Source: Paenibacillus montanisoli
GTDB lineage: Bacteria > Bacillota > Bacilli > Paenibacillales > Paenibacillaceae
NCBI RefSeq assembly: GCF_003268025.1
Contig: NZ_QLUW01000001.1
Span: forward strand, 1,116,001 to 1,180,000
DNA length: 64,000 bases
Reading direction: 5' to 3'
The notes beneath the pieces were generated by a model, which was given only the letters and a program-made list of their open reading frames with translations, made no database searches and was not told the DNA's origin. The first letter of the stretch is position 1. Each line of letters opens with the position of its first letter. Both the position numbers and the translations under genes were made by a program. Positions 8,312-17,365 of the stretch are shown piece by piece.

Positions 8312-8333
8312 ACCGGTCCTCTCGAAGCCCAGG

Positions 8334-8360
8334 CCTCTGATTGCATTCAGAGGTCTTTTT
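8334..8360 (+). terminator. Rho-independent terminator after repeat protein
   Basis: CCTCTGA at 8334-8340 pairs with TCAGAGG at 8347-8353 and is followed by TCTTTTT. Confidence 0.85.
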
Positions 8361-8464
8361 CTTATGTCGGGCGCGCGCTGAAGTCGACTTTTCAGATGCA
8401 GGCAAATTTGCTATCGTGGGAGAATGAACCATGAAGAACGCGTTATGCGGAAGGTGGATTTTAC

Positions 8465-9127
8465 ATGAACGTACTTTTATTCGGCGCAACCGGAATGGTT
8501 GGGCAAAGCGTCCTTCGGGAATGTTTGCTAGATCCTCTAGTGGCGAAGGTCACCGGCGTCGGCCGCAGCATCACCGGACAGCAGCATGCGAAGCTGCATG
8601 AAATCAAGCATATCGATTTGTTGGATCTTTCCGCCATTGAAGATCAGCTAACGGGCTTTGACGCTTGTTTCTTCTGCCTTGGCATTTCCTCAGCCGGCAT
8701 GAGCGAGGCGCGATATACGGCGATCACTTACGATCTTACGCTTAGTATCGCAAAGGTGTTGGCGAGGTTGAATCCGCAAATGACGTTCATTTATGTGACA
8801 GGCAGCGGCACCGACAGCACGGAGCGCGGGCGCAGCATGTGGGCGCGCGTGAAAGGGAAGACGGAGAACGACTTGCTGAAGCTGCCTTTTAAAGCGGCTT
8901 ATATGTTCAGGCCAGGCGCGATCTTGCCGAAGAACGGGGTTCGTTCGAAGACGAAGCTGTACCAAGCGATCTACGACGTCATGAGGCCGTTCTTTCCGCT
9001 GCTGGAGCGAGGCTTCAAAAATTCGGTCACGACCTCCGATAAGCTCGGACGAGCCATGATTAAAGTCGCGCGGCAAGGCTACCATACTCCGCTGATAGAA
9101 AGCAGCGATATCAATAAGCTTGGGTAA
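8465..9127 (+). CDS. Atypical SDR, NAD(P)-binding oxidoreductase
   Basis: The 220-residue protein starts with a Rossmann nucleotide-binding loop, Gly-Ala-Thr-Gly-Met-Val-Gly (residues 7-13), typical of atypical short-chain dehydrogenases of the NmrA/HTATIP2 type. Such proteins bind NAD(P)H and act either as reductases or as redox sensors. The centre contains a YVTGSGTDST-like strand-turn and a later PGA motif as in the epimerase-like group. An AAGGTGG ribosome site precedes the ATG. It stands alone between terminators or gaps, so context adds nothing. The substrate is unknown. Confidence 0.8.
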   Translation: MNVLLFGATGMVGQSVLRECLLDPLVAKVTGVGRSITGQQHAKLHEIKHIDLLDLSAIEDQLTGFDACFFCLGISSAGMSEARYTAITYDLTLSIAKVLARLNPQMTFIYVTGSGTDSTERGRSMWARVKGKTENDLLKLPFKAAYMFRPGAILPKNGVRSKTKLYQAIYDVMRPFFPLLERGFKNSVTTSDKLGRAMIKVARQGYHTPLIESSDINKLG

Positions 9128-9241
9128 TAGCTGAGGAAATTAGGAATCGATCCTCCCAATATCCTGCAGCTGTTTCCGACGCTTGGCTGAGTTTTGCCGC
9201 TTCGTGGTAAACTAGGAAGAAAAGCACGGGGAGATATCAGC

Positions 9242-10015
9242 ATGAAAGCGATCAACTATGCCTTATCGGTCCTTCTTGTTGTCTTTAGCGCGACGGCATG
9301 TTCCATCTATGCCTCTCCTTCATCGCAGACGACGGCCGTGAAAGACATCGAAGCGGAATGGGCGTTTACGCAGGATGGCGGCCATCCTGATCAGCTTCTA
9401 ATCCGTATTATTAACGGTGCCGAAACCACGCTCGATATTGCCATCTACAGCCTAACGAAGCCGGACATCGTCGATGCGATCAAGAAGGCGAAGAAGCGGG
9501 GCGTGAAGGTACGCCTTATTACGGACCGTACGCAAGCTAGAGGCAAGACGCAGAAGGAAGCGCTCAAGCTGCTGGGCAGCGCCGGCATTCCGATGAAGGT
9601 AAACAAACACAGCGGGCTGATGCATTTGAAAATGACGATTGCGGACGGCGAGAACGCGACTACGGGCTCGTTCAATTATTCGAAATCGGCAAGCACGGAC
9701 AACGATGAGGTGTTGATGGTGCTGCGAAACAGCGAGGTCGCCAAGTCGTTCGCCGAGCAATTTCAAGCGATGTGGGACGATACGGAAGGCTTTGAGGCGA
9801 TTACGCCGATCATTGCCGAGGATGCGCTGAAGGTGAACGGGACGGCAGACGGAACGGAAGCATCGGATGCGCCGGTCGCAGCGCAGCCGGATGGAGTCAT
9901 TTATCGCAGCTGCGCGGAAGTGAAGGCGGCGGGCAAGGCGCCGCTGCGTAAAAGCGATCCCGGCTACAGCACCAAGCTCGATGGCGACAAGGACGGCATT
10001 GCCTGCGAGCGTTAA
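9242..10015 (+). CDS. PLD-like nuclease lipoprotein with C-terminal Excalibur domain
   Basis: The 257-residue protein has a lipoprotein-type N-terminus with Cys20 after SATA, a phospholipase-D fold of the small Nuc/endonuclease type, and an Excalibur calcium-binding domain at the end (DGDKDGIACE). One HxKxxxxD motif is present (His128, Lys130, Asp135) followed by GSFNYS, so the active site would form by dimerisation as in Nuc. ATG 9242 is chosen because GGGGAGA lies just upstream and the longer frame would bury the signal sequence. It should sit on the outer face of the membrane and may cleave DNA or phosphodiesters. Excalibur domains occur in surface nucleases and in competence- or spore-related proteins. 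The terminal hairpin at 10030-10061 is shared with a convergent gene. Confidence 0.82.
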   Translation: MKAINYALSVLLVVFSATACSIYASPSSQTTAVKDIEAEWAFTQDGGHPDQLLIRIINGAETTLDIAIYSLTKPDIVDAIKKAKKRGVKVRLITDRTQARGKTQKEALKLLGSAGIPMKVNKHSGLMHLKMTIADGENATTGSFNYSKSASTDNDEVLMVLRNSEVAKSFAEQFQAMWDDTEGFEAITPIIAEDALKVNGTADGTEASDAPVAAQPDGVIYRSCAEVKAAGKAPLRKSDPGYSTKLDGDKDGIACER

Positions 10016-10029
10016 ATGCAAGTCGACAA

Positions 10030-10061
10030 GGGCGGTGTCCGGTCTGATCCGGATACCGCCC
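10030..10061. terminator. Hairpin between convergent genes
   Basis: GGGCGGT-G-TCCGG pairs with CCGGA-T-ACCGCCC around a six-base loop. Neither strand has a good T-tract, but the position between two converging genes suggests a bidirectional terminator. Confidence 0.5.
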
Positions 10062-10070
10062 TCGATCCGT

Positions 10071-10880
10071 TCATTGCCCGCGATGCTTGTAGGCGCGCGG
10101 GTTCACGCCATGCCGCTTGCGAAACTGATTGGCGAAGTGGTTGTAATTCTGAAAGCCGACATCGAGCGCGACCTCGGAGGCTTGGCGGTCGGTGTGCTCA
10201 AGCAGCAGCGCGGCTTGGTGGATGCGCATGTCGTTTAGCGAGTCGACAATCGACGAGCCGGTCGATTCTTTGTACAAATGAGAAAGCCTTGACGGCGACA
10301 AGCCGACCGCCTTGGCGAGCTCATCGATCCGGATCGGATCCTGCATGCGCGAGGAGAGCAGATGCCGGATTTCCTCGATGCGCGGATCGACCTGCCTCGA
10401 CAGCCGCTGCGCGAGCAACAGCAGAATCTCCCGCATCGTATTCTCGCACAGCTCGTTCCAATAAGCGCTCCGTTCGATCGAATCGGAGACCAGGCGGCTG
10501 AACGACTGGAAGATCCGCTGCCTCGCTACGTTGCTGTCGGTCGAATGAATGAGCAGCTTCGCGTTCGGGAGCAAGCTCGTTTCCATGAACCGCGACGTGA
10601 AATGCGCCCAGAGGAAGTGCCAGCTGCTTCCCTTGCGGGTACCGTATTGATGGGGCACGCCGGGCTGCATCAGCGTCACGTCGCCGGTCTGGCAGAATCG
10701 TTCCTCTCCGTCGATTAGAAAATACCCGTCACCTGCAAGCGTATAGGTGATCAACCAATCGCTCATTCCCTCCAGACGTTTGACGGTGTATTGTTCCGGC
10801 TCATGGAAATGACCCGCTATGACGATGTTTCCGCCTTGTTGCTTTACATAGGAGGGCAGATCCCTGCCTTTCATGCTCAT
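10071..10880 (-). CDS. AraC-family transcriptional regulator
   Basis: The 269-residue protein has an N-terminal cupin sensing domain (blocks such as MQPGVPHQYG) and a C-terminal pair of helix-turn-helix motifs ending in the AraC signature VALDVGFQNYNHFANQF and PRAYK. Such regulators bind sugar-like effectors and usually activate transcription. The ATG at 10880 is preferred over a GTG at 10889 because GGGAG lies about ten bases ahead of it. It is divergent from a PhyH-type dioxygenase gene with about 155 bases between, so it probably controls that gene. The effector is unknown. Confidence 0.9.
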   Translation of the reverse strand: MSMKGRDLPSYVKQQGGNIVIAGHFHEPEQYTVKRLEGMSDWLITYTLAGDGYFLIDGEERFCQTGDVTLMQPGVPHQYGTRKGSSWHFLWAHFTSRFMETSLLPNAKLLIHSTDSNVARQRIFQSFSRLVSDSIERSAYWNELCENTMREILLLLAQRLSRQVDPRIEEIRHLLSSRMQDPIRIDELAKAVGLSPSRLSHLYKESTGSSIVDSLNDMRIHQAALLLEHTDRQASEVALDVGFQNYNHFANQFRKRHGVNPRAYKHRGQ

Positions 10881-11034
10881 GCCTGACACGCTCCCGATTC
10901 CATCTCATTTGCATACCATTATAGCAGGATTGTAGGAGTAATTAGCAACATTCTTACTTCACGGGCAGCATCGAATTACCTACAATAAAGGTATTCCTAG
11001 AGTAGAATCAACAAGTATGGTAGGAGGAAGCGAT

Positions 11035-11844
11035 ATGCCACAAACGCTGCGTGTTCTCACGGAAGAACAGAAGATGCAATTCGATACGGAAGGGTATCTC
11101 ATCGTGAAGGGTCTGTTCTCGCCTTCGAATATAGAAGAAATCGTCGAGACCTTTGACAAGATGAGCTATGAAACGATTCCAGGCTATTTCGAGCCCAATC
11201 TAGAGGCTGACGGAAGCGATCCGCTGCAGCGTTATCCGCGCGTCATGCATCCGCATCGCTTCAACGATACGTCCATGAAATACATGCTGCATCAGCCGGT
11301 TATGGAAATTCTTGCCGACCTGTACGGTGAAGAAGCCTACGCGGCGCAAAGCATGTTCTACTACAAGCCGCCGGGCTCGCGCGGCCAAGCGCTGCACCAG
11401 GATAATTTCTATTTGCAGGTTGAGCCGGGCAACTGCATTGCCGCTTGGACGGCCATTGATGAAGCGTACGAGGATAACGGCGGCTTGCTCGTCGTGCCGA
11501 AAACCCATGAACACGAAATTTCTTGTCCGGACAAAGCCGATACGAATGAGTCTTTCACGACTCATTACGTGAAGCCGCCGAAGGACGGCGTCGTCAAGCC
11601 GGTCATTATGGATAAAGGCGACGTGCTGTTCTTCAACGGCAATCTGATTCACGGTTCGTACCGGAATAAGACGAAGGACCAATTCCGCCGGGCGTTTATT
11701 TGCCATTATGCCAACTCTTCGGCTGCCAAGATCAACATGCATTACAATCCGCTTTTTAAATCCGACGGCACGGAAGTCATTTTGGAGGGCAACCCGGATG
11801 GCGGCCCGTGCGGCGTCGAGACGACCGAATTTTTCTATCATTAG
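11035..11844 (+). CDS. Phytanoyl-CoA dioxygenase (PhyH) family protein
   Basis: The 269-residue protein is a non-heme iron, 2-oxoglutarate dioxygenase. The metal site appears as His121-Gln-Asp123 (HQD) and His206 in the LIHGSYRN block, followed by an Arg in the strand that binds 2-oxoglutarate. ATG 11035 lies seven bases after TAGGAGG. It is divergent from an AraC regulator, closed by its own terminator, and followed by a second PhyH gene. The family hydroxylates varied substrates (acyl-CoA, ectoine, secondary metabolites), so the substrate cannot be named. Confidence 0.88.
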   Translation: MPQTLRVLTEEQKMQFDTEGYLIVKGLFSPSNIEEIVETFDKMSYETIPGYFEPNLEADGSDPLQRYPRVMHPHRFNDTSMKYMLHQPVMEILADLYGEEAYAAQSMFYYKPPGSRGQALHQDNFYLQVEPGNCIAAWTAIDEAYEDNGGLLVVPKTHEHEISCPDKADTNESFTTHYVKPPKDGVVKPVIMDKGDVLFFNGNLIHGSYRNKTKDQFRRAFICHYANSSAAKINMHYNPLFKSDGTEVILEGNPDGGPCGVETTEFFYH

Positions 11845-11854
11845 TAACTGCAAG

Positions 11855-11891
11855 AAGAGCCGCGCTGCCTTTTGGCAATGCGGCTCTTTTG
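11855..11891 (+). terminator. Rho-independent terminator after first PhyH gene
   Basis: AAGAGCCGC at 11855-11863 pairs with GCGGCTCTT at 11880-11888, with an inner TGCC/GGCA stem and TTTT at the end. Confidence 0.88.
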
Positions 11892-12016
11892 TGACACCCG
11901 AAGATATGCATAGTTTTTCGGTAAAGATGCGAAGCTAAATGGCAATCGCTTAAGCCATAATAAGAGCATACCGAAAACCACGAAATTACGAATGATAATG
12001 CTTAGGAGGCGCCGTC

Positions 12017-12763
12017 ATGTCGAACATCGCAAACGGTCGATTAACACAGTCAGAAGTGGATTTTTACAATAAAAACGGATATACGCTGTATAAGAAACAG
12101 CTGTTCAGCGCGGAGAAGCAAGCGGAGCTATCGGCCATTTTCGAGGAGCAGTGGGAGTTGGTCGGCCGCCGCTTGAACAGCGAGCTTGACACGCCTCACT
12201 TCCGGGACGAGCGCCTGCTGAAGTTCTTGCTCAGCGACGAGGTGCTGGATTTGGTCGAGCCGATCATCGGGCCCAACATTGGCTTGTGGTCGAGCCACTT
12301 CATCTGCAAGGAGCCGCTCATTGGCAAAAAGACGCCTTGGCATGAAGATTCCGCGTATTGGAACGGCCGCTTGTCCCGTTACGACAAGATCGCAACGGTA
12401 TGGCTGGCGATTGACCGCAGCTGGAAGGAAAACGGCTGCATGCGCGTCATTCCGGGCACGCACAATAACGGCTTCTCGGATTACGAGAATATCGATACCG
12501 ACGATACGATCTTCACGACGCAGATCAAAAACATCGACGAATCCGATGCGGTCTACTTCGAACTGGAGCCTGGCGAGTGCTCGATTCACGATTCGCGGAT
12601 CATTCACGGCGCAACGCCAAACAAGAGCCCGTACCGCCGCTGCGGATACACGATGCGTTATTTCTCGACGGAAGCGCGCGTCATCCCGGAGAAGAACGCC
12701 AATCATAAAATTTGGCTGGCCCGCGGTAAAGATATAGCAGGAAGCAACTTCGTTAACGTATAA
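12017..12763 (+). CDS. Second PhyH-family Fe(II)/2-oxoglutarate dioxygenase
   Basis: The 248-residue protein has the same fold as its neighbour but is clearly diverged. Its metal triad is His109-Glu-Asp111 (HED) and His197 in IIHGATPNKS, with a following Arg-Cys-Gly-Tyr strand likely to hold 2-oxoglutarate. A TTAGGAGG site precedes the ATG. It has its own gap upstream and is followed 51 bases later by an AraC-type regulator on the same strand. Together with the upstream pair this makes two dioxygenases framed by two AraC regulators. The substrate is not known. Confidence 0.87.
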   Translation: MSNIANGRLTQSEVDFYNKNGYTLYKKQLFSAEKQAELSAIFEEQWELVGRRLNSELDTPHFRDERLLKFLLSDEVLDLVEPIIGPNIGLWSSHFICKEPLIGKKTPWHEDSAYWNGRLSRYDKIATVWLAIDRSWKENGCMRVIPGTHNNGFSDYENIDTDDTIFTTQIKNIDESDAVYFELEPGECSIHDSRIIHGATPNKSPYRRCGYTMRYFSTEARVIPEKNANHKIWLARGKDIAGSNFVNV

Positions 12764-12814
12764 TACGCATAATTAGTGAATACAAATTCCGCAGCAGGCG
12801 AAAGGTGAAGTGAG

Positions 12815-13666
12815 ATGAGCGTCTATAAAGGTCCGGAACGATTATTAAATGACAGCTATATGACATTGTCCGCTCCCTTCCGTTTGTTCAAGCATTCCAT
12901 AGACGGACTGATCGACACGCATTGGCACGAGTTTTTCGAAATGGGCTTCGTCGTGTCGGGCAGCGGCACGCATGTGCTTAACGGCGTCCCTTCGCGGTTG
13001 ACGAGAGGCTCGGCCTTTCTGCTGACGCCGGCTGACTTTCACAGCTTGAAGTCAGATCCAGGGGAGACGCTGCAGCTGTACGATTTTATCTTCAAGGAGC
13101 AATTCATTCGCGAGCCGCTCTTCGAGCTCCTCTTCGGCCAGAACACCGAGCACGCGTATTGGTATTTAGGCGATGAGATCGAAACGATCGAGCGCGAGTA
13201 TGAGCGAATTTGGGATGAAACGCTGCACTGGCAAGCGGGAAGCGATCTGCTCATCCAGGGCAGCGTGGAGAGGCTGCTCATTGACCTGTCCCGCAAATGC
13301 AAGGGGACGGGGCAAGCGGCTCAGGCGTCGACGCCGGATTTGATGCAGCCGGTTCAATCGTCCGTGCGCAAAGCGCTCATCTACATCCAGCATCACTTCC
13401 GTGAAGCGATTCCGCTTGAGGAAGTAGCGTCTTACTGCGGACTGTCCGCCAACTATTTCAGCGAGTGTTTCCGCAAAGGAACAGGCACTACCTTCCAAAG
13501 CTATGTACAGGAGCTTCGCTTGCAGTTTGCCAAGTCGCTGCTCAAGACGACGCAGCTGCCGGTCACGGAGATTTGTTTCGCTTCCGGTTTCAATACGCTT
13601 CCGCATTTCGAGCGGGCGTTCAAGAAAAGGTTCGGTTTGCCGCCTAGACTGTTCCGCAAGCAATAA
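12815..13666 (+). CDS. AraC-family transcriptional regulator
   Basis: The 283-residue protein contains an N-terminal cupin (HWHEFFEMGFV and a later LLTPADFH block, residues about 30-75) and a C-terminal double helix-turn-helix: a first helix pair near LEEVASYCGLS and a second near ICFASGFNTLPHFERAF. It follows the second PhyH gene by 51 bases with its own GGTGA site, so it could be co-transcribed with it. It probably senses a small ligand through the cupin domain and activates nearby genes. A terminator follows. Confidence 0.9.
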   Translation: MSVYKGPERLLNDSYMTLSAPFRLFKHSIDGLIDTHWHEFFEMGFVVSGSGTHVLNGVPSRLTRGSAFLLTPADFHSLKSDPGETLQLYDFIFKEQFIREPLFELLFGQNTEHAYWYLGDEIETIEREYERIWDETLHWQAGSDLLIQGSVERLLIDLSRKCKGTGQAAQASTPDLMQPVQSSVRKALIYIQHHFREAIPLEEVASYCGLSANYFSECFRKGTGTTFQSYVQELRLQFAKSLLKTTQLPVTEICFASGFNTLPHFERAFKKRFGLPPRLFRKQ

Positions 13667-13688
13667 TTTCACATGAAGAAGGTTCCAC

Positions 13689-13730
13689 CCGGCCCGGCGC
13701 GTGCCCCCAGCAGCGCTTGGCCGGTTTTTT
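13689..13730 (+). terminator. Rho-independent terminator after AraC gene
   Basis: CCGGCC at 13689-13694 pairs with GGCCGG at 13719-13724 around a GC-rich inner loop and is followed by six T. Confidence 0.8.
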
Positions 13731-13830
13731 GCTGTGCGGCGACTCTAGCAAAATCGCTATTTACGTTTGAAATCGCTATACTAATGAAAGAGTTATTTCT
13801 ACGCTCCGAAGCGGGCAGGCAGGAGGTATT

Positions 13831-14967
13831 ATGGCACTCAGATTCTTCATTATACTAGCGGTATTTTTACTCTTGCAGGTGTATATCGGCTGGCATGTCG
13901 ATTTGTTTATTGCGGCGGCTGGCTGGCATGTTCCGGGAGGCCTGTTCTGGCCGGTATTCAGCGTGGTATCACTCGGTTATCTCCTTGCGCGTATGCTGCG
14001 CAGGGTACTGCCGAGAGCAGCGGCGGACGGCTTGAAATGGATCGGCTCATACTGGATCGCGATTATCCAATACAGCGTACTTCTTCTTCCGTTTGCAGAT
14101 CTGGCGGCTTGGGTGCTTCGCGAAGCAGCTTTGCTCTCTCATCGCGAATCGATTCTGTGGACGGGCGTTGCGGTCATCGCGGCTTTTTCGGTGCTATTGG
14201 TAAAAGGTTCCCATAACGCGTGGAGTCCGGTCGTTCGCAGTTATGAAGTGAATATTCCAAAGTCTGCTGTCGGAATCAGACAGCTGAGCATTGCAGCCGC
14301 GTCCGACCTGCATCTGGGTACGACGGTGGGCCGTCGCCATCTGCAGCGGCTTGTCGATCGCGTCAATGAACTGCAGCCGGATTTGATGCTGCTGCCGGGC
14401 GATGTGCTCGATGATGATGTTACGCCTTTCATTAAACACGGCTACGCCCGTAAGCTTGCGGAGATCAAAGCGACCTACGGTACGTACGCGATACTTGGCA
14501 ACCATGAATATTATGGCGGCGGCATCACCGAATTTGTTCGGGCTATGAAGGAGGTCGGTATTCCGGTTCTGTTGGACGAGACCGTAACGATCGCCGATCA
14601 AGTGTACTTAATCGGGCGAAAGGATAAGACGGACCGGGGCCGGAAAAAGGCAGCGGAGCTTGTTGCCGGTCTAAACGGCGAGCTGCCGATTATCCTCATG
14701 GATCATCAGCCGGCAGCGATTGCCGAAATTGCGGATGCGGGCGTTGATCTGTCCGTCCACGGCCATACGCATCGGGGCCAGATGGCGCCGAATCACTTGG
14801 TAACTAAGCGGATCTTCGAGCTTGATTACGGTTACTTGCTCAAGGGGCGTCTGCATGCTTTTGTATCATCGGGGTTCGGTACATGGGGGCCGCCGATTCG
14901 AATCGGGAGCCGGAGCGAAATTCTATCGATCATCGTGAGGTTCGAATCTGAAAGTGACAACAAATAG
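13831..14967 (+). CDS. Membrane-anchored calcineurin-type metallophosphoesterase
   Basis: The 378-residue protein has about four hydrophobic segments in the first 120 residues, then a metallophosphoesterase domain on residues about 145-370. The metal-site motifs are all visible: SDLHLG, GDVLDDD, GNHEYY, a late DHQP and GHTHRGQ. This arrangement matches the YkuE/YaeI-like family, where members cleave phosphodiesters or lipid-linked phosphates, but the substrate varies. GCAGGAGG precedes the ATG. The gene stands alone; a 10-base direct repeat lies upstream. Confidence 0.88.
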   Translation: MALRFFIILAVFLLLQVYIGWHVDLFIAAAGWHVPGGLFWPVFSVVSLGYLLARMLRRVLPRAAADGLKWIGSYWIAIIQYSVLLLPFADLAAWVLREAALLSHRESILWTGVAVIAAFSVLLVKGSHNAWSPVVRSYEVNIPKSAVGIRQLSIAAASDLHLGTTVGRRHLQRLVDRVNELQPDLMLLPGDVLDDDVTPFIKHGYARKLAEIKATYGTYAILGNHEYYGGGITEFVRAMKEVGIPVLLDETVTIADQVYLIGRKDKTDRGRKKAAELVAGLNGELPIILMDHQPAAIAEIADAGVDLSVHGHTHRGQMAPNHLVTKRIFELDYGYLLKGRLHAFVSSGFGTWGPPIRIGSRSEILSIIVRFESESDNK

Positions 14968-14970
14968 TTG

Positions 14971-14999
14971 TTGGTTGCGCGCGATTAGGGGCGTATAAT
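14971..14999 (+). promoter_or_regulatory. Sigma-A promoter for membrane alpha/beta hydrolase
   Basis: TTGGTT at 14971-14976 and a perfect TATAAT at 14994-14999 are separated by 17 bases, about 35 bases before the start codon. Confidence 0.7.
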
Positions 15000-15033
15000 C
15001 GAGTCAAAGACGTATTAAACTGGGGAGCCTAAC

Positions 15034-17355
15034 ATGGAACTGGAACTCATTACGCCAATGCAGGAGCCGCCTGCGCGAGAGCCGTTCTGGAAGAGGCTAG
15101 CGGGCTGGCTGCTCGAACGGGGAAAACAAACCTTTCACTATGATACGCCGCTTTGGCGGTTTGCGATAATCGGGCTGTGGGTCGCGTGCAGCTCAGTACT
15201 CATGATTGCTGCGCTTGGCATGCCGACTGGGATTGGGGTATTGTTCGATTGCACCGTCGCGGTTCTGCTCGGCACGATCGTTACTGGTGCGGCAGGGATC
15301 ATCGGCGCGTATGCGCTGACTCTGTGCTATGTTCCTTTACCTCGACTTACTCTTGCTTTTTACTTGAGTACTGGTGCGCTGATCTGGTATGTCTGCGACG
15401 AAACGAATATTGGCAATCCGCTATCGATCATATTGGCAGCTTGCATGGCTCTGATTGGGGCGGCGGTCGGACTGGTCATCGGCACGCTGGCTAGCAAGCG
15501 GGCAGGGCTGCTAGTGAAGTTCACGGTAATCGTTGCCGTAACCTTATCCGGACTTTCGTTCAACAAATGGCCGATGAATCAACCGCAAGCCGTTCCGGCG
15601 GCAGCTTTGGCGGATGCGGCGGATCAGCCTGCCGAAGAGGTGGAGCTGCTCGATGCAGACGATCCTTCGGAGCGCGGACTGTTCCGTGTGCGTAGTTTTA
15701 CCTATGGCAGCGGAATCGATACGAGACGCGACGAATATGGTTCGAACGTTATGCTGACCTCCAACTCAGTAGACGCGTCGGCGTATATCAAACGCTGGAA
15801 CTGGATGCGTTCGTTTTTCTGGGGCTTTGATCAGGAGGAGCTTCCCGTGAACGGCCGCGTATGGATGCCCGAGGAAAAAGGGAAATATCCGCTCGTTCTC
15901 CTGGTGCATGGCAATCATCTGATGGAGCAATTCTCGGACGGAGGCTATGCCTACCTAGGCGAGCTGCTGGCCAGCAGAGGATTCATCGCTGTATCGGTAG
16001 ATGAGAACTTCCTGAACTATTCGGTCTGGGGGAACATTCCGAATAACGATTTTAAAGTCCGGGCTTGGATGCTGCTCAAACATCTGCAGCAGATTACGGC
16101 ATATAGCGAGCAGCAGGGCAATCCGTTTTATCAATCGGTTGATCTGCAAAAGGTAGCGTTGATCGGCCATTCCCGAGGCGGACAGGCGGTAGCGATGGCG
16201 GCCGATTGGACGAAATGGTTCGCGGACGACAAATCGCTGACCGGCCTTAAAGGCATCGGCATTCAAGCCGTGATCGGCATTGCGCCGACGGATACCAACG
16301 TCGATAAGAAGAAGCCTCAGCTTCGCGATAAGTATTATCTGTCCCTGCAGGGCGCAAGCGATGGGGATGTGGATACGTTTAACGGCGAACGCCAATATAT
16401 CCGTTCATCGTTCTCGCCGGATTCGGAGCGCTTCAAAGCGACGCTCTACATCGGCGAAGCGAATCATAGCCGGTTTAACACGGATTGGGGCACGATGGAC
16501 GACAGCTTGCCCGGCGGCTTGCTGCTTCGCAACAGCGACATGATGCCTGCGGAGGATCAGCGCCAGGTTGCCGAAGTCTATGTCAGCGCGTTTCTCGAGG
16601 CGGCACTGCACGGGAAGAAGGAATATCAGCCGTTGTTCGCCGATTACCGGACAGGCGCCTCTTGGCTTCCGGAGGCAACCTATATGAACCGCTACGAGGA
16701 TGGCAGCTTCATACCGCTGGCTCGCGCCGAAGAAGATTACAGGAAAGAGACGCTAAGCAGCGGCGCTGAGGCAAAAGCCGAACATCTGCAATGGACGGAG
16801 GAGGCTGCCAAAGACCGCGACAACAATGACAAAGGCAGCCGCGGCGTGGCGCTGCAGTGGAAGCAGGGAGATGGCAGCTACACGCTTGAGCTGTCCGAAG
16901 CATGGCGCGATAAACTTCGGGGAGAGGGCCAGCAGCTGCTATTCTCGATGACGAATCTAGAGCGGGCGCTAGTGGAGAAACAGGATGCCGGCACTGATGA
17001 AGGCCCAATACCGCTGCCGGCTATAGAGGTCGAGCTGCAGAGCAGGGACGGTGCGGCCGTTCGCTTGCCGCTCTCGATGTTCAAAGCGGTGACTCCGCTG
17101 CCGTACACGACGTTCACCTGGTTCCCGTGGATGGAGAAGAAGGTTAAGAACGGCAAATATAAAGTGCCTACGGAAGCGGTCTTTCAAACGTACAGCTTGC
17201 CTCTCGAGCGATTCGAAGCCGCTAACCCGGACTTCGAGGCTGCCGAGCTGTCTCGCGTAACGTTCTATTTCACGAGCAGCAAAGGGAAAGTGATGCTCGA
17301 CGATATCGGGTTTAGCGATGCCGTAAATGACGTTCGAGCGGACGAATCTCAGTAA
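15034..17355 (+). CDS. Large membrane protein with alpha/beta-hydrolase domain
   Basis: The 773-residue protein has about four to five transmembrane segments in residues 40-180, then an extracytoplasmic-looking alpha/beta hydrolase from about residue 250. The nucleophile elbow Gly-His-Ser-Arg-Gly-Gly (Ser380) and the oxyanion-side LLVHGNH block are present, resembling dienelactone-hydrolase or chlorophyllase-type enzymes. The last 180 residues look like a beta-rich binding domain with no family I recognise. GGGGAG precedes the ATG and the promoter is directly upstream. It could be a surface esterase. The combination of membrane anchor, hydrolase and C-terminal beta domain is not one I can name. 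Confidence 0.75.
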   Translation: MELELITPMQEPPAREPFWKRLAGWLLERGKQTFHYDTPLWRFAIIGLWVACSSVLMIAALGMPTGIGVLFDCTVAVLLGTIVTGAAGIIGAYALTLCYVPLPRLTLAFYLSTGALIWYVCDETNIGNPLSIILAACMALIGAAVGLVIGTLASKRAGLLVKFTVIVAVTLSGLSFNKWPMNQPQAVPAAALADAADQPAEEVELLDADDPSERGLFRVRSFTYGSGIDTRRDEYGSNVMLTSNSVDASAYIKRWNWMRSFFWGFDQEELPVNGRVWMPEEKGKYPLVLLVHGNHLMEQFSDGGYAYLGELLASRGFIAVSVDENFLNYSVWGNIPNNDFKVRAWMLLKHLQQITAYSEQQGNPFYQSVDLQKVALIGHSRGGQAVAMAADWTKWFADDKSLTGLKGIGIQAVIGIAPTDTNVDKKKPQLRDKYYLSLQGASDGDVDTFNGERQYIRSSFSPDSERFKATLYIGEANHSRFNTDWGTMDDSLPGGLLLRNSDMMPAEDQRQVAEVYVSAFLEAALHGKKEYQPLFADYRTGASWLPEATYMNRYEDGSFIPLARAEEDYRKETLSSGAEAKAEHLQWTEEAAKDRDNNDKGSRGVALQWKQGDGSYTLELSEAWRDKLRGEGQQLLFSMTNLERALVEKQDAGTDEGPIPLPAIEVELQSRDGAAVRLPLSMFKAVTPLPYTTFTWFPWMEKKVKNGKYKVPTEAVFQTYSLPLERFEAANPDFEAAELSRVTFYFTSSKGKVMLDDIGFSDAVNDVRADESQ

Positions 17356-17365
17356 GGCCAACCAA

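Noticed and set aside
13673-13858. 61-codon frame with ATG after the AraC gene
   Set aside because: It runs through a clear terminator hairpin and T-run and overlaps the ribosome site of the next gene.
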